Both the position numbers and the translations under genes were made by a program. The notes beneath the pieces are model-generated. The model was given only the letters and a program-made list of their open reading frames with translations. It was not told where the DNA came from and made no database searches. This document shows positions 25,260-34,047 of a stretch of 49,150 nucleotides of DNA, in pieces. Position 1 is the first letter of the stretch. Each line of letters starts with the position of its first letter. Source of the DNA: Bacillota bacterium (GTDB lineage: Bacteria > Bacillota > Clostridia > Peptostreptococcales > Anaerovoracaceae); NCBI GenBank assembly GCA_030536355.1, contig JAUNQD010000012.1:1-49150 (forward strand). Direction: 5' to 3'.

Positions 25260-25847
25260 ATGGACGAAAGACTTAAGAAGCAGATCGATTTCATTCTTGA
25301 AATCGACAAAGAAAAGAATATATTGAGACAAACACATTTATCAGGTCACGGAAGGCAGGAAAACGATGCAGAACATGCATGGCATATGGCGATCATGGCA
25401 TATCTTCTTCAGGAATATGCCAATGAAGAAGTAGATCTGCTGAAGGTCATCATGATGTGTCTCATCCACGATGTGGTAGAGATAGATGCAGGCGATACTT
25501 ACGCATACGACGATGAAAACCTGGCAACTCAGAAGGATAGAGAAGATGCAGCTAAGGAGCGCATATATTCGCTGCTTCCCAAAGATCAGAAAGAGAAATT
25601 GATAGAGCTTTTCGATGAGTTCGAAGCCGGGGAAAGCGCCGAGGCGCGCTTTGCACATGCACTGGACAACTTCCAGCCACTGCTTCTCAATAACAGCAAT
25701 GACGGAGGGGACTGGAAGGAACATCAGGTGGGTTCCGAAAGAGTATACAGGAGACATCGGCAGACACGTCTGGGATCGGAAAAACTGTACGAGGAGACCG
25801 ACAAGATCCTCCAGGAAAATATCAGAAAGGGCAATATCAAGGCATAA
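25260..25847 (+). CDS. HD-domain phosphohydrolase, YfbR-like
   Basis: 195 residues from ATG 25260, which has GGTGA five bases upstream; earlier in-frame starts lack a site. Metal-binding HD motifs are NDAEHAWHMAIMAYLL (His near 40), IHDVVEIDAGD (His-Asp near 70) and a later Asp in HALDNFQPLL (about 134). It resembles the HD_3 group that includes the 5'-deoxynucleotidase YfbR. It follows the LOG gene with a 26-nt gap; together they could process nucleoside monophosphates. Start-site choice is uncertain. Confidence 0.85.
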   Translation: MDERLKKQIDFILEIDKEKNILRQTHLSGHGRQENDAEHAWHMAIMAYLLQEYANEEVDLLKVIMMCLIHDVVEIDAGDTYAYDDENLATQKDREDAAKERIYSLLPKDQKEKLIELFDEFEAGESAEARFAHALDNFQPLLLNNSNDGGDWKEHQVGSERVYRRHRQTRLGSEKLYEETDKILQENIRKGNIKA

Positions 25848-25864
25848 CATTGGAGGAAAAAAGC

Positions 25865-26308
25865 ATGGGTTATGGTGCAATGATCATAATAATATTCGCG
25901 TGTATCATAATCATTCCTTTGGCTGTAGTGTTCATAGTTTTGGGAATCAATAAGTCACGGCGAAGAAATAAGTATCTTAAGTATAAAGGTGTGACGGAAG
26001 GTCGAGTACTCAAGATCGTTGATAAGGGATTTGATTATCCATGGGTGATTCATGTCAGATATAATGTGAGAGACGTTGAATATACGGTCAAAGAAACTGC
26101 CAAGTTGAAAAGTGAAACCATCAAAGTCGGGAAGATCCCTGTGGGGCAGCGAAAGACATTTGTAATTGGCCCACTGGATGTTGGTGATGCGGTTACAGTG
26201 AAATATGATGAGAAAAATCCCGCCAGGGCTATAATCGCGGTCAATATCCGGCTGACATGGAAGTACTTGGTGAGATGGTGGAAGATATCTGCTGGAGAAA
26301 TGCTGTAA
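25865..26308 (+). CDS. DUF3592-like membrane protein
   Basis: 147 residues from ATG 25865, eight bases after GGAGG (a TTG at 25850 would include the site). One N-terminal membrane segment (about 5-26, 'MIIIIFACIIIIPLAVVFIVLGI') is followed by a basic stop-transfer and a small beta domain. The pattern is 'GVTEGRVLKIVDKG...VRYNVRDVEYT...VGDAVTVKYDEKNPARAI', as in DUF3592 proteins. The function of that family is not known. It lies 17 nt after the HD gene, so it is probably in the same transcript. Confidence 0.8.
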   Translation: MGYGAMIIIIFACIIIIPLAVVFIVLGINKSRRRNKYLKYKGVTEGRVLKIVDKGFDYPWVIHVRYNVRDVEYTVKETAKLKSETIKVGKIPVGQRKTFVIGPLDVGDAVTVKYDEKNPARAIIAVNIRLTWKYLVRWWKISAGEML

Positions 26309-26366
26309 GATATTTCGGTTTTGATATATAATGTCATTGTGATAAACGAGACGAAGGAGACTGATT

Positions 26367-27545
26367 ATGGGTGCACTGAAAGATTTAAAAGTATTAGACT
26401 TTTCCACACTGCTTCCGGGACCGTTCGCATCACTTATGCTGGCGGACATGGGAGCTGAAGTTTTGAAGATAAGCTCTGCAAGCAAACCGGATATCGTTAC
26501 AGATTATCCGCCATTCATCGAAGGTACAGATATTTCTGCATGTCAGGCATGGCTCGGCAGAAACAAAAAGAGCATGTTCCTCAACCTTAAGACTGAAGAA
26601 GGCGTAGCCATCGTCAAGGAACTTGTCAAGGAATATGACATAGTGCTGGAACAGTTTCGTCCGGGAGTTATGGATAAGCTGGGCATAGGATATGAAGATC
26701 TGAAGGCAGTCAATCCATCAGTGATCTATTGCTCGCTTACCGGTTACGGACAGACTGGACCATTAAGAGATGCAGCAGGCCATGATATCAACTACATGGC
26801 AAGAAGCGGTATCATTTCTCATGCCGGCAGAAAAGAAGAAGGACCGTCGCTGATGAATTTCCAGATCGCAGATATTGCAGTCGGATCACTCAATTCAGTT
26901 ATAGGTATACTGGCTGCGGTAAATCACAGAAGGAATACAGGACAGGGTCAGTATATAGACGTTGCCATGATGGACGGATGTGTACCGTTCAACAGTATCG
27001 ACGGAGCAAGCTTCCTCGTTTCAGGCAAGCAGCCGGAGCGTGAAGGTGAAAGGCTCAACGGCGGATGTGTATACGATTTCTATGAAACTAAGGATGGTCA
27101 GTACATGAGCGTAGGTTCACTGGAACCTCAATTCTGGAGTAGATTCTGCATGGCTATCGGACGTGAGGATCTGATCGAAGGGACTGTATGGCCTGAAAAC
27201 GTAGATGAAGTAAAGGCTCAGATAAGAGGCATATTCAAGACTAAGACTCGAGAAGAATGGGTTGAAGTTTTTGCTGAATACGATGCATGTGTACAGCCTG
27301 TTCTCGATCTTAAGGAAGCACTTCTTGAAGATGAACAAATCAAGGCAAGAGAGATGGTCGTGGAAGTGGATCTGCCGCTGCATGAAGGTGTGAAGGTAAA
27401 ACAGCTGGCTACATCCATCAAGATGAGCGAATGTCCTTGCAAGTATGAGCAGGCCGGATACCCTGCAGGTTATCATACACATGAAATGATAGAAAAGCTG
27501 GGACTTGATTATGCTGAGCTCGAAGCAAAGGGCGTTTTCAAATAG
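26367..27545 (+). CDS. CaiB/BaiF family III CoA-transferase
   Basis: Transfers CoA between carboxylic acids. 392 residues, usual length. Visible signatures are 'LKDLKVLDFSTLLPGPFASLMLADMGAEVLKI' at the N-terminus, 'RNKKSMFLNLKTEEG' and 'SVIYCSLTGYGQTGPLRDAAGHDINYMARSG'. The catalytic Asp is in QIADIAVGSLNSV (near residue 172). Relatives act on carnitine, bile acids, oxalate, formate or aromatic acids; the substrate here is unknown. A crotonase gene at 20271 might belong to the same kind of pathway but is not adjacent. A possible TATAAT lies at 26327-26332. Confidence 0.93.
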   Translation: MGALKDLKVLDFSTLLPGPFASLMLADMGAEVLKISSASKPDIVTDYPPFIEGTDISACQAWLGRNKKSMFLNLKTEEGVAIVKELVKEYDIVLEQFRPGVMDKLGIGYEDLKAVNPSVIYCSLTGYGQTGPLRDAAGHDINYMARSGIISHAGRKEEGPSLMNFQIADIAVGSLNSVIGILAAVNHRRNTGQGQYIDVAMMDGCVPFNSIDGASFLVSGKQPEREGERLNGGCVYDFYETKDGQYMSVGSLEPQFWSRFCMAIGREDLIEGTVWPENVDEVKAQIRGIFKTKTREEWVEVFAEYDACVQPVLDLKEALLEDEQIKAREMVVEVDLPLHEGVKVKQLATSIKMSECPCKYEQAGYPAGYHTHEMIEKLGLDYAELEAKGVFK

Positions 27546-27580
27546 GTAAATCAAAAGTAATTATATAGGTGTTTTTATAA

Positions 27581-29377
27581 ATGAAAGTATTACTGGCTTC
27601 AATAGACTCTAAGTACATACATTCAAATCTGGCTGTCCGCAGCCTGAAAAAATATGCAGAACAGAAGCTCCGCGAAAGTGGAGCTTTTTGCGATGGTGGG
27701 TGCATGCGTGTCGGTGCCGATGAAGCTGATGCTGTCTGCATCGAGATCGCCGAGTATACCATCAATCAGCAGCCTCAAAAAGTACTGGCGGACATATATA
27801 AGCGTGATGCAGATATCATCATGTTCTCATGCTATATCTGGAACAAGGCTTTTATGGGAAAGCTGCTTGAGGATCTGGCGACAGTAAGACCTGAGGTCAA
27901 GATATGGCTTGGCGGCCCTGAAGTATCGTTTGACGGTGCTAAGATACTTGAAGAATTCCCGAATGTACGAGGTGTCATGATGGGTGAGGGTGAGGAGACA
28001 TTTGCACAATTGCTGAAAGCGTATAGCGGCGACGAACTTACATCAGACCATTTCAGAGAAATCCCCGGCATCATATGCAGAGATGCAGCCGGAGGCGAAA
28101 TAGTCCGCACACCGCAGCGTGAACCTTTGGATATGGATCAGCTGCCCTTTGTATATGAAGACTTGGCAGACTTTGAAAATAGGATAATTTATTACGAAAG
28201 CAGCAGAGGCTGTCCGTTCAGATGCAGCTACTGCTTGTCGTCCGTCGATAAGAAACTGAGATTCAGAAGCCTCGATCTGGTGAAGAAGGAACTGAAGTTT
28301 TTCCTCGATAATAAAGTACAGCAGGTCAAGTTCGTGGACAGGACATTCAATTGTGACCACGATAGGACCATGGAGATATGGAGATTCCTTAGAGATAACG
28401 ACAATGGTGTGACCAATTTTCACTTTGAGATGGCAGCTGATATCTTAACGTACGATGAGATTGAGCTGCTGGGCCAGTTGAGACCGGGGCAGGTGCAGCT
28501 TGAGATAGGGGTGCAGACTACCAATCTGCAGACGCTGGAAGCTATCTGCAGACCTATGGATTTCGATAAGCTGGCTAGTAACGTGGAAACTATCAAAGGC
28601 ACAGGATCGGCAGACAGTGAAAGTCGCATGACCGGCAATGTCCATATCCATCTTGATCTTATTGCAGGTCTTCCGTATGAAGATATGGCAAGTTTCAAGA
28701 AATCGTTCAATGATGTATTCAGCCTCAGACCTGAACAGCTGCAGCTGGGATTCCTGAAAGTCCTGAAAGGATCACCGATGGCTGACCGTTGTGAAGAATA
28801 TGGGCTTAAATACACTGCAGCACCTCCATACGAAGTACTTGAGACCAAGTGGCTATCATACGATGATCTGCTGAAACTGAAGCAGATCGAGGAAATGGTG
28901 GAGGTGTATTATAATACAGGGCAGTTTACCAGGACACTGGAACTCATTCTCAATGGATTTGATAATGCGTTTGATATGTTTCGTGCAATAGGCAGTTATT
29001 ATGAAGCACGTGATCTTGAAATGATGAATCTGTCAAGAAACAGAAGATATGAATTACTACTGGAATTCGGACAAGAATATGTGGATATCGTTGATCTGAG
29101 GCAAGCAATGATCCTCGACTACTACTCACGAGAAAATGTGAAGACAAGACCCGGATTCCTTGGGGATGAGACAGTCAGCAAAGATTTTGCCAAAGAATTC
29201 TACAGTATGGAATCACGTGAACATAGATATTTGACCGGTCCGAAACTGGCGGTGTGTGATGATCCGCGCACTTTGCGAAAACATACCCATATTGAGAAGA
29301 CATCAGAAGGGCATTTGCTGTTTGATTATACCAGACGCGATCCGATTACTAACAATGCGATGATTATCCAATTATAA
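27581..29377 (+). CDS. B12-binding domain radical SAM protein (DUF4080 type)
   Basis: 598 residues. The N-terminal cobalamin-binding-like domain is at about 1-150 ('MKVLLASIDSKYIHSNLAVRSLKKYA', 'GGPEVSFDGAKILEEFPNVRGVMMGEGEETF'). The radical SAM domain has the 4Fe-4S motif CPFRCSYC (near 211-218) and later 'VQLEIGVQTTN' and 'HIHLDLIAGLPYED'. The C-terminal ~170 residues match the DUF4080 extension. Its radical chemistry probably involves methylcobalamin; its substrate is unknown. It is downstream of the CoA-transferase by 35 nt and followed by a strong terminator. Confidence 0.92.
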   Translation: MKVLLASIDSKYIHSNLAVRSLKKYAEQKLRESGAFCDGGCMRVGADEADAVCIEIAEYTINQQPQKVLADIYKRDADIIMFSCYIWNKAFMGKLLEDLATVRPEVKIWLGGPEVSFDGAKILEEFPNVRGVMMGEGEETFAQLLKAYSGDELTSDHFREIPGIICRDAAGGEIVRTPQREPLDMDQLPFVYEDLADFENRIIYYESSRGCPFRCSYCLSSVDKKLRFRSLDLVKKELKFFLDNKVQQVKFVDRTFNCDHDRTMEIWRFLRDNDNGVTNFHFEMAADILTYDEIELLGQLRPGQVQLEIGVQTTNLQTLEAICRPMDFDKLASNVETIKGTGSADSESRMTGNVHIHLDLIAGLPYEDMASFKKSFNDVFSLRPEQLQLGFLKVLKGSPMADRCEEYGLKYTAAPPYEVLETKWLSYDDLLKLKQIEEMVEVYYNTGQFTRTLELILNGFDNAFDMFRAIGSYYEARDLEMMNLSRNRRYELLLEFGQEYVDIVDLRQAMILDYYSRENVKTRPGFLGDETVSKDFAKEFYSMESREHRYLTGPKLAVCDDPRTLRKHTHIEKTSEGHLLFDYTRRDPITNNAMIIQL

Positions 29378-29407
29378 AAGACGAGAGTAAAACTCTCGTC
29401 TTATTTT
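29378..29407. terminator. Bidirectional terminator between rSAM gene and nadA
   Basis: AAGACGAGAGT (29378-29388)/ACTCTCGTCTT (29392-29402), perfect 11-bp stem with AAA loop and a T tract (ATTTTTT). The minus strand gives TTTTATAA after the stem. It serves both convergent genes. Confidence 0.9.
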
Positions 29408-30325
29408 TTATCCCAGTTCGATCATTGTATCGATGCATTTTCTCGCTTTATCCATAACTTCTTCGGACAGTACGATCTCTTCGCCGGCAATTCCCAAGCA
29501 ACACTGGTACACATCAGCAAGGGTCGTCAGTCTCATGTCATCGCAGACACAATTCTTGCTGAGTGGGTAGAACTTCTTGTCAGGACACTCGAACTGCAGA
29601 TGCTGAACGATGCTTGTTTCTGTACCGATTATGAATTCCTTGGCATCGCTCTTCTTGGCAAAGTCCATGATGCCTGTAGTACTTCCCGCGTAATCTGCCA
29701 TTGCTGTAACTTCAGGAAGTGATTCGGGATGCACAAGCAGCAGCGCATCAGGATGAAGTGCTTTAGCTTCACGAGCTGCTTCTTCAGTGATGCTACATGC
29801 ATGGACAGGACAGCAGCCGTCGATCAGCTGTATGTTCTTTTCAGGGATCTTCTTGGCGATCCATGATCCCAGATTCTGATCGGGAATGAAGAGGATATCT
29901 TTAGCTTCCATGTTGCCTATGATCTTAGGCGCTGAAGATGATGTTACACAAACATCGCAGATGGTTTTAAGCTCAGATGTAGTATTTATGTAAGCTACTA
30001 CTGTGTGATCCGGGTACTGCTTTTTCAAAGCTTCCAGCTTCGGCACGTCCAACTGATCTGCCATGGCGCAGCCTGCCAGAGGGTTGGCAAGGATAACTTT
30101 CTTATCCGGTGATAATATCTTCACTGTCTCAGCCATGAAGCGTACGCCGCACATGATTATAGTTTTCTGTGGAGCTTCGGCAGCCTTAAGGCTAAGCCCA
30201 TAGGAGTCGCCCATGAAGTCAGCCACTTCCCATATATCATGGCTCTCGTAAGCATGTACCAATATGCATATATCGTTTTCTTTTTTCAGGCGAAGTATTT
30301 CGTCCTGCATTTCTCTGGTGTTCAT
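29408..30325 (-). CDS. nadA: Quinolinate synthase
   Basis: Condenses iminoaspartate (from NadB) with dihydroxyacetone phosphate to quinolinate; needs a 4Fe-4S cluster and is oxygen sensitive. 305 residues from ATG 30325, which has GGAGG six bases upstream; the longer frame has no site. Conserved parts are 'LVHAYESHDIWEVADFMGDS', 'CGVRFMAETVKILSPDKKV', the cluster cysteines in NPLAGCAMAD, DGCCPVHA and SKNCVCDDM, and 'PDQNLGSWIA'. It is divergent from nadB; both promoters share a palindromic operator. Confidence 0.95.
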   Translation of the reverse strand: MNTREMQDEILRLKKENDICILVHAYESHDIWEVADFMGDSYGLSLKAAEAPQKTIIMCGVRFMAETVKILSPDKKVILANPLAGCAMADQLDVPKLEALKKQYPDHTVVAYINTTSELKTICDVCVTSSSAPKIIGNMEAKDILFIPDQNLGSWIAKKIPEKNIQLIDGCCPVHACSITEEAAREAKALHPDALLLVHPESLPEVTAMADYAGSTTGIMDFAKKSDAKEFIIGTETSIVQHLQFECPDKKFYPLSKNCVCDDMRLTTLADVYQCCLGIAGEEIVLSEEVMDKARKCIDTMIELG

Positions 30326-30442
30326 TGTTTCCTCCAACGAAATATCGTTTCTTATTGCTATATGTATAGATGCAGAGTATGCCGCACTAAAAAAGATTAT
30401 ATCGCCACCGCCAAAAGGTGTCAACTCAAATGTAAATAAATT

Positions 30443-30486
30443 AAATATACATCTGTCTTGTCAGCTGACAAGAAATGTGGTATACT
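30443..30486. promoter_or_regulatory. Divergent nadA/nadB promoters
   Basis: Plus strand (nadB): -35 TTGTCA (30458-30463), 17-bp spacer, extended -10 TGGTATACT (TATACT at 30481-30486). Minus strand (nadA): -35 TTGTCA (plus 30466-30471), 16-bp spacer, -10 TATATT (plus 30444-30449). Both -35 elements lie in one palindrome. Confidence 0.65.
30456..30473. promoter_or_regulatory. Probable NiaR operator
   Basis: TCTTGTCAGCTGACAAGA, an 18-bp perfect palindrome. It covers the -35 hexamers of the divergent nadA and nadB promoters. The niaR gene in the same operon makes NiaR with niacin as corepressor the obvious candidate. The match to NiaR is by context, not by a verified motif. Confidence 0.65.
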
Positions 30487-30551
30487 ACCCCTCGGTGCCA
30501 AAACTGAGATACAGTAAGGGACTTATTCTTAATGAAAAACAAGGAAAACAG

Positions 30552-31853
30552 ATGACAATGAAAACAGACATTTTTATTGCAGGCAGCGGATGCTCGGGAC
30601 TTTACTGTGCACTGAAGCTTCCTGCAGACAAACAGATACTGGTAATAAGTAAATCAGACCTTGAAAGCAACGATTCATATCTGGCACAGGGCGGTATGTG
30701 TATGCTGAGAGACGAAGATGACTTCGATGCATATTTTGAGGACACTCTCAAGGCAGGCCACTATGAGAACGACCGTAAGTCAGTGGAAATCATGATAAGG
30801 TCGTCACACGATGTGGTGGATGATCTGCTTGAGTATGGTGTGGATTTCGAAAGAGAGGACGACGGCTCACTGGCATTCACTAAAGAAGGAGCCCATTCAG
30901 CAAAGCGAGTCCTTTACTACGAAGATATAACAGGAAAAGAAATCACCAGCAAATTGCTGGCCGAGGCTAAGAGCCGTGATAATATAACTCTGATGGAATA
31001 TACTACCATAGTGGATATCATAGAAAAAGAAGGCAGATGTGCAGGTGCAGTGATCAGAATGAAGGACGGAAGCCTTGAAACTATAGAAGCAGAAGATGTG
31101 GTCCTGGCATGCGGCGGTATAGGCGGTCTTTACGAGCACTCGACCAACTACAGGCACCTGACAGGTGATGCCATCGCCATAGCCATAAAGCATGGAATAG
31201 AATGTAAGGATATGGACTATGTCCAGATCCATCCGACTACCCTTTACGCCGAAGGCGACGGAAGAAGCTTTCTCATATCGGAATCCGTGAGAGGCGAAGG
31301 CGCGCTTCTTTATGATAAGGATATGGAGCGCTTTGCAGATGAACTGATGCCTAGAGACAGATTGACCAATGCCATCCACGAACAGATGGAAGAAGACGGA
31401 ACTGACTTCGTATGGGAAGACATGAGGACCATCCCGGAAGAAGAGATAAAGAGCCACTTCCCGAATATCGCTGCCAAGTGCATGGAAATGGGATATGACG
31501 TGACTAAAGAATGCATCCCGGTTGTGCCTGCCCAGCATTACTTCATGGGAGGTATCAAGGTGGACCATGAGAGCAGGACAAGCATGGAAGGGCTTTATGC
31601 CATCGGCGAGACTGCCTGCAACGGTGTTCACGGTAAAAACCGTCTGGCCAGCAATTCACTTCTCGAAAGTCTGGTCTTCGCAGGAAGAGCGGCACGTGAT
31701 ATAATCGACAGAGAAAGAAGCACGACAGGCGAGCTGCCTGAAGTCGATCTGACAGCTTATGAAGATAAGGAAGCTTTGGCAGAAGAATACAGCAGATTAG
31801 TGCTTGATGAAATAAAGAGAAGTGCAGAAGAGAGGAAGAAAAATGTTCGATAA
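30552..31853 (+). CDS. nadB: L-aspartate oxidase
   Basis: FAD enzyme that oxidises L-aspartate to iminoaspartate, the first step of NAD synthesis; in anaerobes fumarate can replace oxygen. 433 residues from ATG 30552, six bases after AAGGA. FAD-binding GSGCSGLYCAL is at the N-terminus, then 'NDSYLAQGGMCM'. The active-site His is in PAQHYFMGGI and the Arg-rich loop is HGKNRLASNSLLESLVF. It is shorter than the ~530-residue enzymes of E. coli and Bacillus because the C-terminal helical extension is reduced, a form seen in other Clostridia. It overlaps nadC by 11 bp. Confidence 0.95.
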   Translation: MTMKTDIFIAGSGCSGLYCALKLPADKQILVISKSDLESNDSYLAQGGMCMLRDEDDFDAYFEDTLKAGHYENDRKSVEIMIRSSHDVVDDLLEYGVDFEREDDGSLAFTKEGAHSAKRVLYYEDITGKEITSKLLAEAKSRDNITLMEYTTIVDIIEKEGRCAGAVIRMKDGSLETIEAEDVVLACGGIGGLYEHSTNYRHLTGDAIAIAIKHGIECKDMDYVQIHPTTLYAEGDGRSFLISESVRGEGALLYDKDMERFADELMPRDRLTNAIHEQMEEDGTDFVWEDMRTIPEEEIKSHFPNIAAKCMEMGYDVTKECIPVVPAQHYFMGGIKVDHESRTSMEGLYAIGETACNGVHGKNRLASNSLLESLVFAGRAARDIIDRERSTTGELPEVDLTAYEDKEALAEEYSRLVLDEIKRSAEERKKNVR

Positions 31854-32697
31854 AGTGACATTGAAACTGAACGTGGATCCGCTGATAATCAGCGCGCTCC
31901 GCGAAGATATAACAAGCGAAGATGTGTCGGCAAACAGCGTGATGCGCGAAACACAGGCGGGAGAAGCCGATCTCATCTGCAAAGAATACGGCGTTATATG
32001 CGGCCTTCAGGTATTCGAGAGAGTTTTTAAGATCCTCGATGAAGAGTCCTCTGTGGAGTTTTATGTAAAGGACGGGGATCAGGTATCCAAAGGGCAGCTG
32101 ATGGCGAAGGTAAAGGGAGATATCAGAGTGTTGCTTTGCGGAGAAAGAACAGCTCTCAACTATCTGCAGAGAATGAGCGGAGTGGCTACTTATACCAGAA
32201 GCATGGCTTCGGTCCTGGAAGGAACGAAGACCAAGCTGGTAGACACAAGAAAGACTACTCCTAATAACCGTATCTTCGAGAAATATGCAGTGAAGATCGG
32301 CGGAGGCGGGAATCATAGATACAATTTATCTGACGGTGTAATGCTCAAGGATAATCATATCGGTGCAGCCGGCGGAGTAAAGAAAGCCATTGAAATGGCT
32401 AAGGAATATTCAAGTTTCGTTCGTAAGATAGAAGTCGAAGTGGAAAACATGGATATGGTGAAAGACGCCGTTGAAGCAGGAGCAGACATCATCATGCTGG
32501 ACAACATGACTCATGAACAGATGAAAGAAGCCATCGATTTTATAGCAGGCAGAGCAGAAATCGAAGTTTCCGGAAATGTTACGAGAGAAAATATTGCGGC
32601 ATTGGCCGATCTTGGTGTAGACTATATAAGCAGCGGTGCTCTGACACATTCATCACCGATACTGGATATTTCGCTTAAGAATCTCCACACGATATAG
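31843..32697 (+). CDS. nadC: Quinolinate phosphoribosyltransferase (nicotinate-nucleotide pyrophosphorylase)
   Basis: Makes nicotinate mononucleotide from quinolinate and PRPP. 284 residues from ATG 31843, which overlaps the end of nadB (translation coupling) and has GAGAGGAAG upstream. Family motifs are 'ALREDITSEDVS', 'ERTALNYLQRMSGVATYTR', 'DTRKTTPNNRIFEKYAVKIGGGGNHRYNLSDGVMLKDNHI', 'VEVENMDMVKDAVEAGADIIMLDNM' and 'EVSGNVTRENI'. All substrate-binding Arg and Lys residues I can recognise are present. It is third in the nadA/nadBC pathway and followed by niaR. Confidence 0.97.
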   Translation: MFDKVTLKLNVDPLIISALREDITSEDVSANSVMRETQAGEADLICKEYGVICGLQVFERVFKILDEESSVEFYVKDGDQVSKGQLMAKVKGDIRVLLCGERTALNYLQRMSGVATYTRSMASVLEGTKTKLVDTRKTTPNNRIFEKYAVKIGGGGNHRYNLSDGVMLKDNHIGAAGGVKKAIEMAKEYSSFVRKIEVEVENMDMVKDAVEAGADIIMLDNMTHEQMKEAIDFIAGRAEIEVSGNVTRENIAALADLGVDYISSGALTHSSPILDISLKNLHTI

Positions 32698-32712
32698 AGA
32701 TGGGGTGTATAG

Positions 32713-33258
32713 ATGAAAACGATGAAAGCCATCGAAAGAAGAGAAAATATATTGAGGATACTGTCAGAGAGACAGGAACCTGTGCCGGGCACTGCATTGG
32801 CCAATGAGCTGAATGTCTCAAGACAAGTTATCGTTCAGGATATAGCACTGCTGAGGGCAGCAGGCAATGATATATTGTCCATGAATCAGGGATATCTTAT
32901 CCAGTCGGGACAGCGCATCAGCCGCGTATTCAAAGTGATCCACGGAGACGATCAGGTGGAAGACGAACTGGGCCTTATCGTGGATTTCGGAGGATATATC
33001 AAGGATGTATTTGTATATCACAAAGCTTACGGCGTGCTTAAAGCTGACATGGATATCAAATCGCGCCACGATATAGAGAAGTTCATGGAAAAGATAGCAA
33101 GCGGCAAGTCCAATCTGCTGATGAACGTGACCAGCGGATATCATTATCATACTGTATTCGCAGACAGCGTACAGTTGCTGGACATCATACAAGACAAACT
33201 TTGGGAAAAGGGATTTTTGGCATCTTTGCAGGAACATGAACCTGTAGAATTCAACTAA
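32713..33258 (+). CDS. niaR: Transcriptional repressor of NAD synthesis, NiaR
   Basis: 181 residues. N-terminal winged helix (HTH_11, about 10-65: 'ENILRILSERQEPVPGTALANELNVSRQVIVQDIALLRAAG'). The C-terminal 3H domain has its conserved histidines: HGDDQVEDELGLIV, FVYHKAYG and SGYHYHTVFA. By family knowledge NiaR binds niacin with a metal and then represses nad and niacin-transport genes. It lies in the nadB operon, 15 nt after nadC, and probably acts on the palindrome at 30456-30473, giving feedback on itself. The ribosome site is GGGGTG. Confidence 0.95.
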   Translation: MKTMKAIERRENILRILSERQEPVPGTALANELNVSRQVIVQDIALLRAAGNDILSMNQGYLIQSGQRISRVFKVIHGDDQVEDELGLIVDFGGYIKDVFVYHKAYGVLKADMDIKSRHDIEKFMEKIASGKSNLLMNVTSGYHYHTVFADSVQLLDIIQDKLWEKGFLASLQEHEPVEFN

Positions 33259-33269
33259 ACGAGGAAATC

Positions 33270-33944
33270 ATGATAGGAACATTTGTTAACGTAGGACTTA
33301 TAATAACGGGCAGCCTCATAGGCGGTCTTGTCAAAAAGGTAATAAAGGAAGAGTACAGCCAGTGTCTGTTCACGGCCATGGGACTTGCATCTCTTGGGCT
33401 TGGCGCCAACGCTATGGTCCAGAACATGCCTGATAGCCAGTACCCGGTGCTTTTTATTGCCAGTCTTGCGTTGGGCAGCCTTATAGGTACTGTTCTCAAG
33501 CTTAATGATCGTATAAATAATATTTCGGCCAAGGCATCGGGAGATGCCAGGCTGGGGCAGGGGATAATAACGGGGGCACTGCTGTTCTGTATAGGAACAC
33601 TTTCAATCCTGGGACCTGTCCAAAGTGCACTTTATGGAGATCATACATTCCTGTTTACCAATGCTACCCTGGATTTCGTTACATCTATGGTGCTGGCTTC
33701 CACATACGGCATCGGCATAATGGCAACAGCAGCCATATTGTTCTGCTGGCAGGGAAGTATTTATGGTCTTACCTTACTGGTAGGAGATTTTATTACCGAA
33801 ACTATGATGACGGAGCTTTCCATAGTAGGCGGAGCTTTGATCCTTAGTTCGGGGCTTGCGATCCTCGGAATAAAAGATTGTAAGACATTGAATATACTGC
33901 CTGCGCTGATAGTGCCTGTAGTGTGGTGCTTGATCGTTGGATGA
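33270..33944 (+). CDS. DUF554 membrane protein
   Basis: 224 residues, six or seven hydrophobic helices; 'MIGTFVNVGLIITGSLIGGLVKK' and the glycine-rich helix ends match the DUF554 (YdfK/YqgA) family of unknown function. It starts 11 nt after niaR with a GAGGAAA site and ends before a terminator. It is therefore almost certainly in the NiaR-controlled operon. A transport role linked to NAD precursors is possible but unsupported by sequence alone. Confidence 0.88.
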   Translation: MIGTFVNVGLIITGSLIGGLVKKVIKEEYSQCLFTAMGLASLGLGANAMVQNMPDSQYPVLFIASLALGSLIGTVLKLNDRINNISAKASGDARLGQGIITGALLFCIGTLSILGPVQSALYGDHTFLFTNATLDFVTSMVLASTYGIGIMATAAILFCWQGSIYGLTLLVGDFITETMMTELSIVGGALILSSGLAILGIKDCKTLNILPALIVPVVWCLIVG

Positions 33945-33970
33945 TCGGAAGACTTAAATAATTTAAAAGC

Positions 33971-34002
33971 AAAACCGGAGAGTGTCAAAGCTCCCCGGTT
34001 TT
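33971..34002 (+). terminator. Terminator of nadB-nadC-niaR-DUF554 operon
   Basis: AAAACCGG (33971-33978) with CCGGTTTT (33995-34002), plus an inner GAG/CTC pairing, then TTAAG. It lies between convergent genes. Confidence 0.75.
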
Positions 34003-34047
34003 TAAGTTTATTTCTTTATATGTAGGATTTATTGATGCTTTTCGCAT

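Noticed and set aside
30264..30551. N-terminal extension of nadB by 96 codons
   Set aside because: It runs through the divergent promoters and operator and has no ribosome site; ATG 30552 gives a normal NadB N-terminus.
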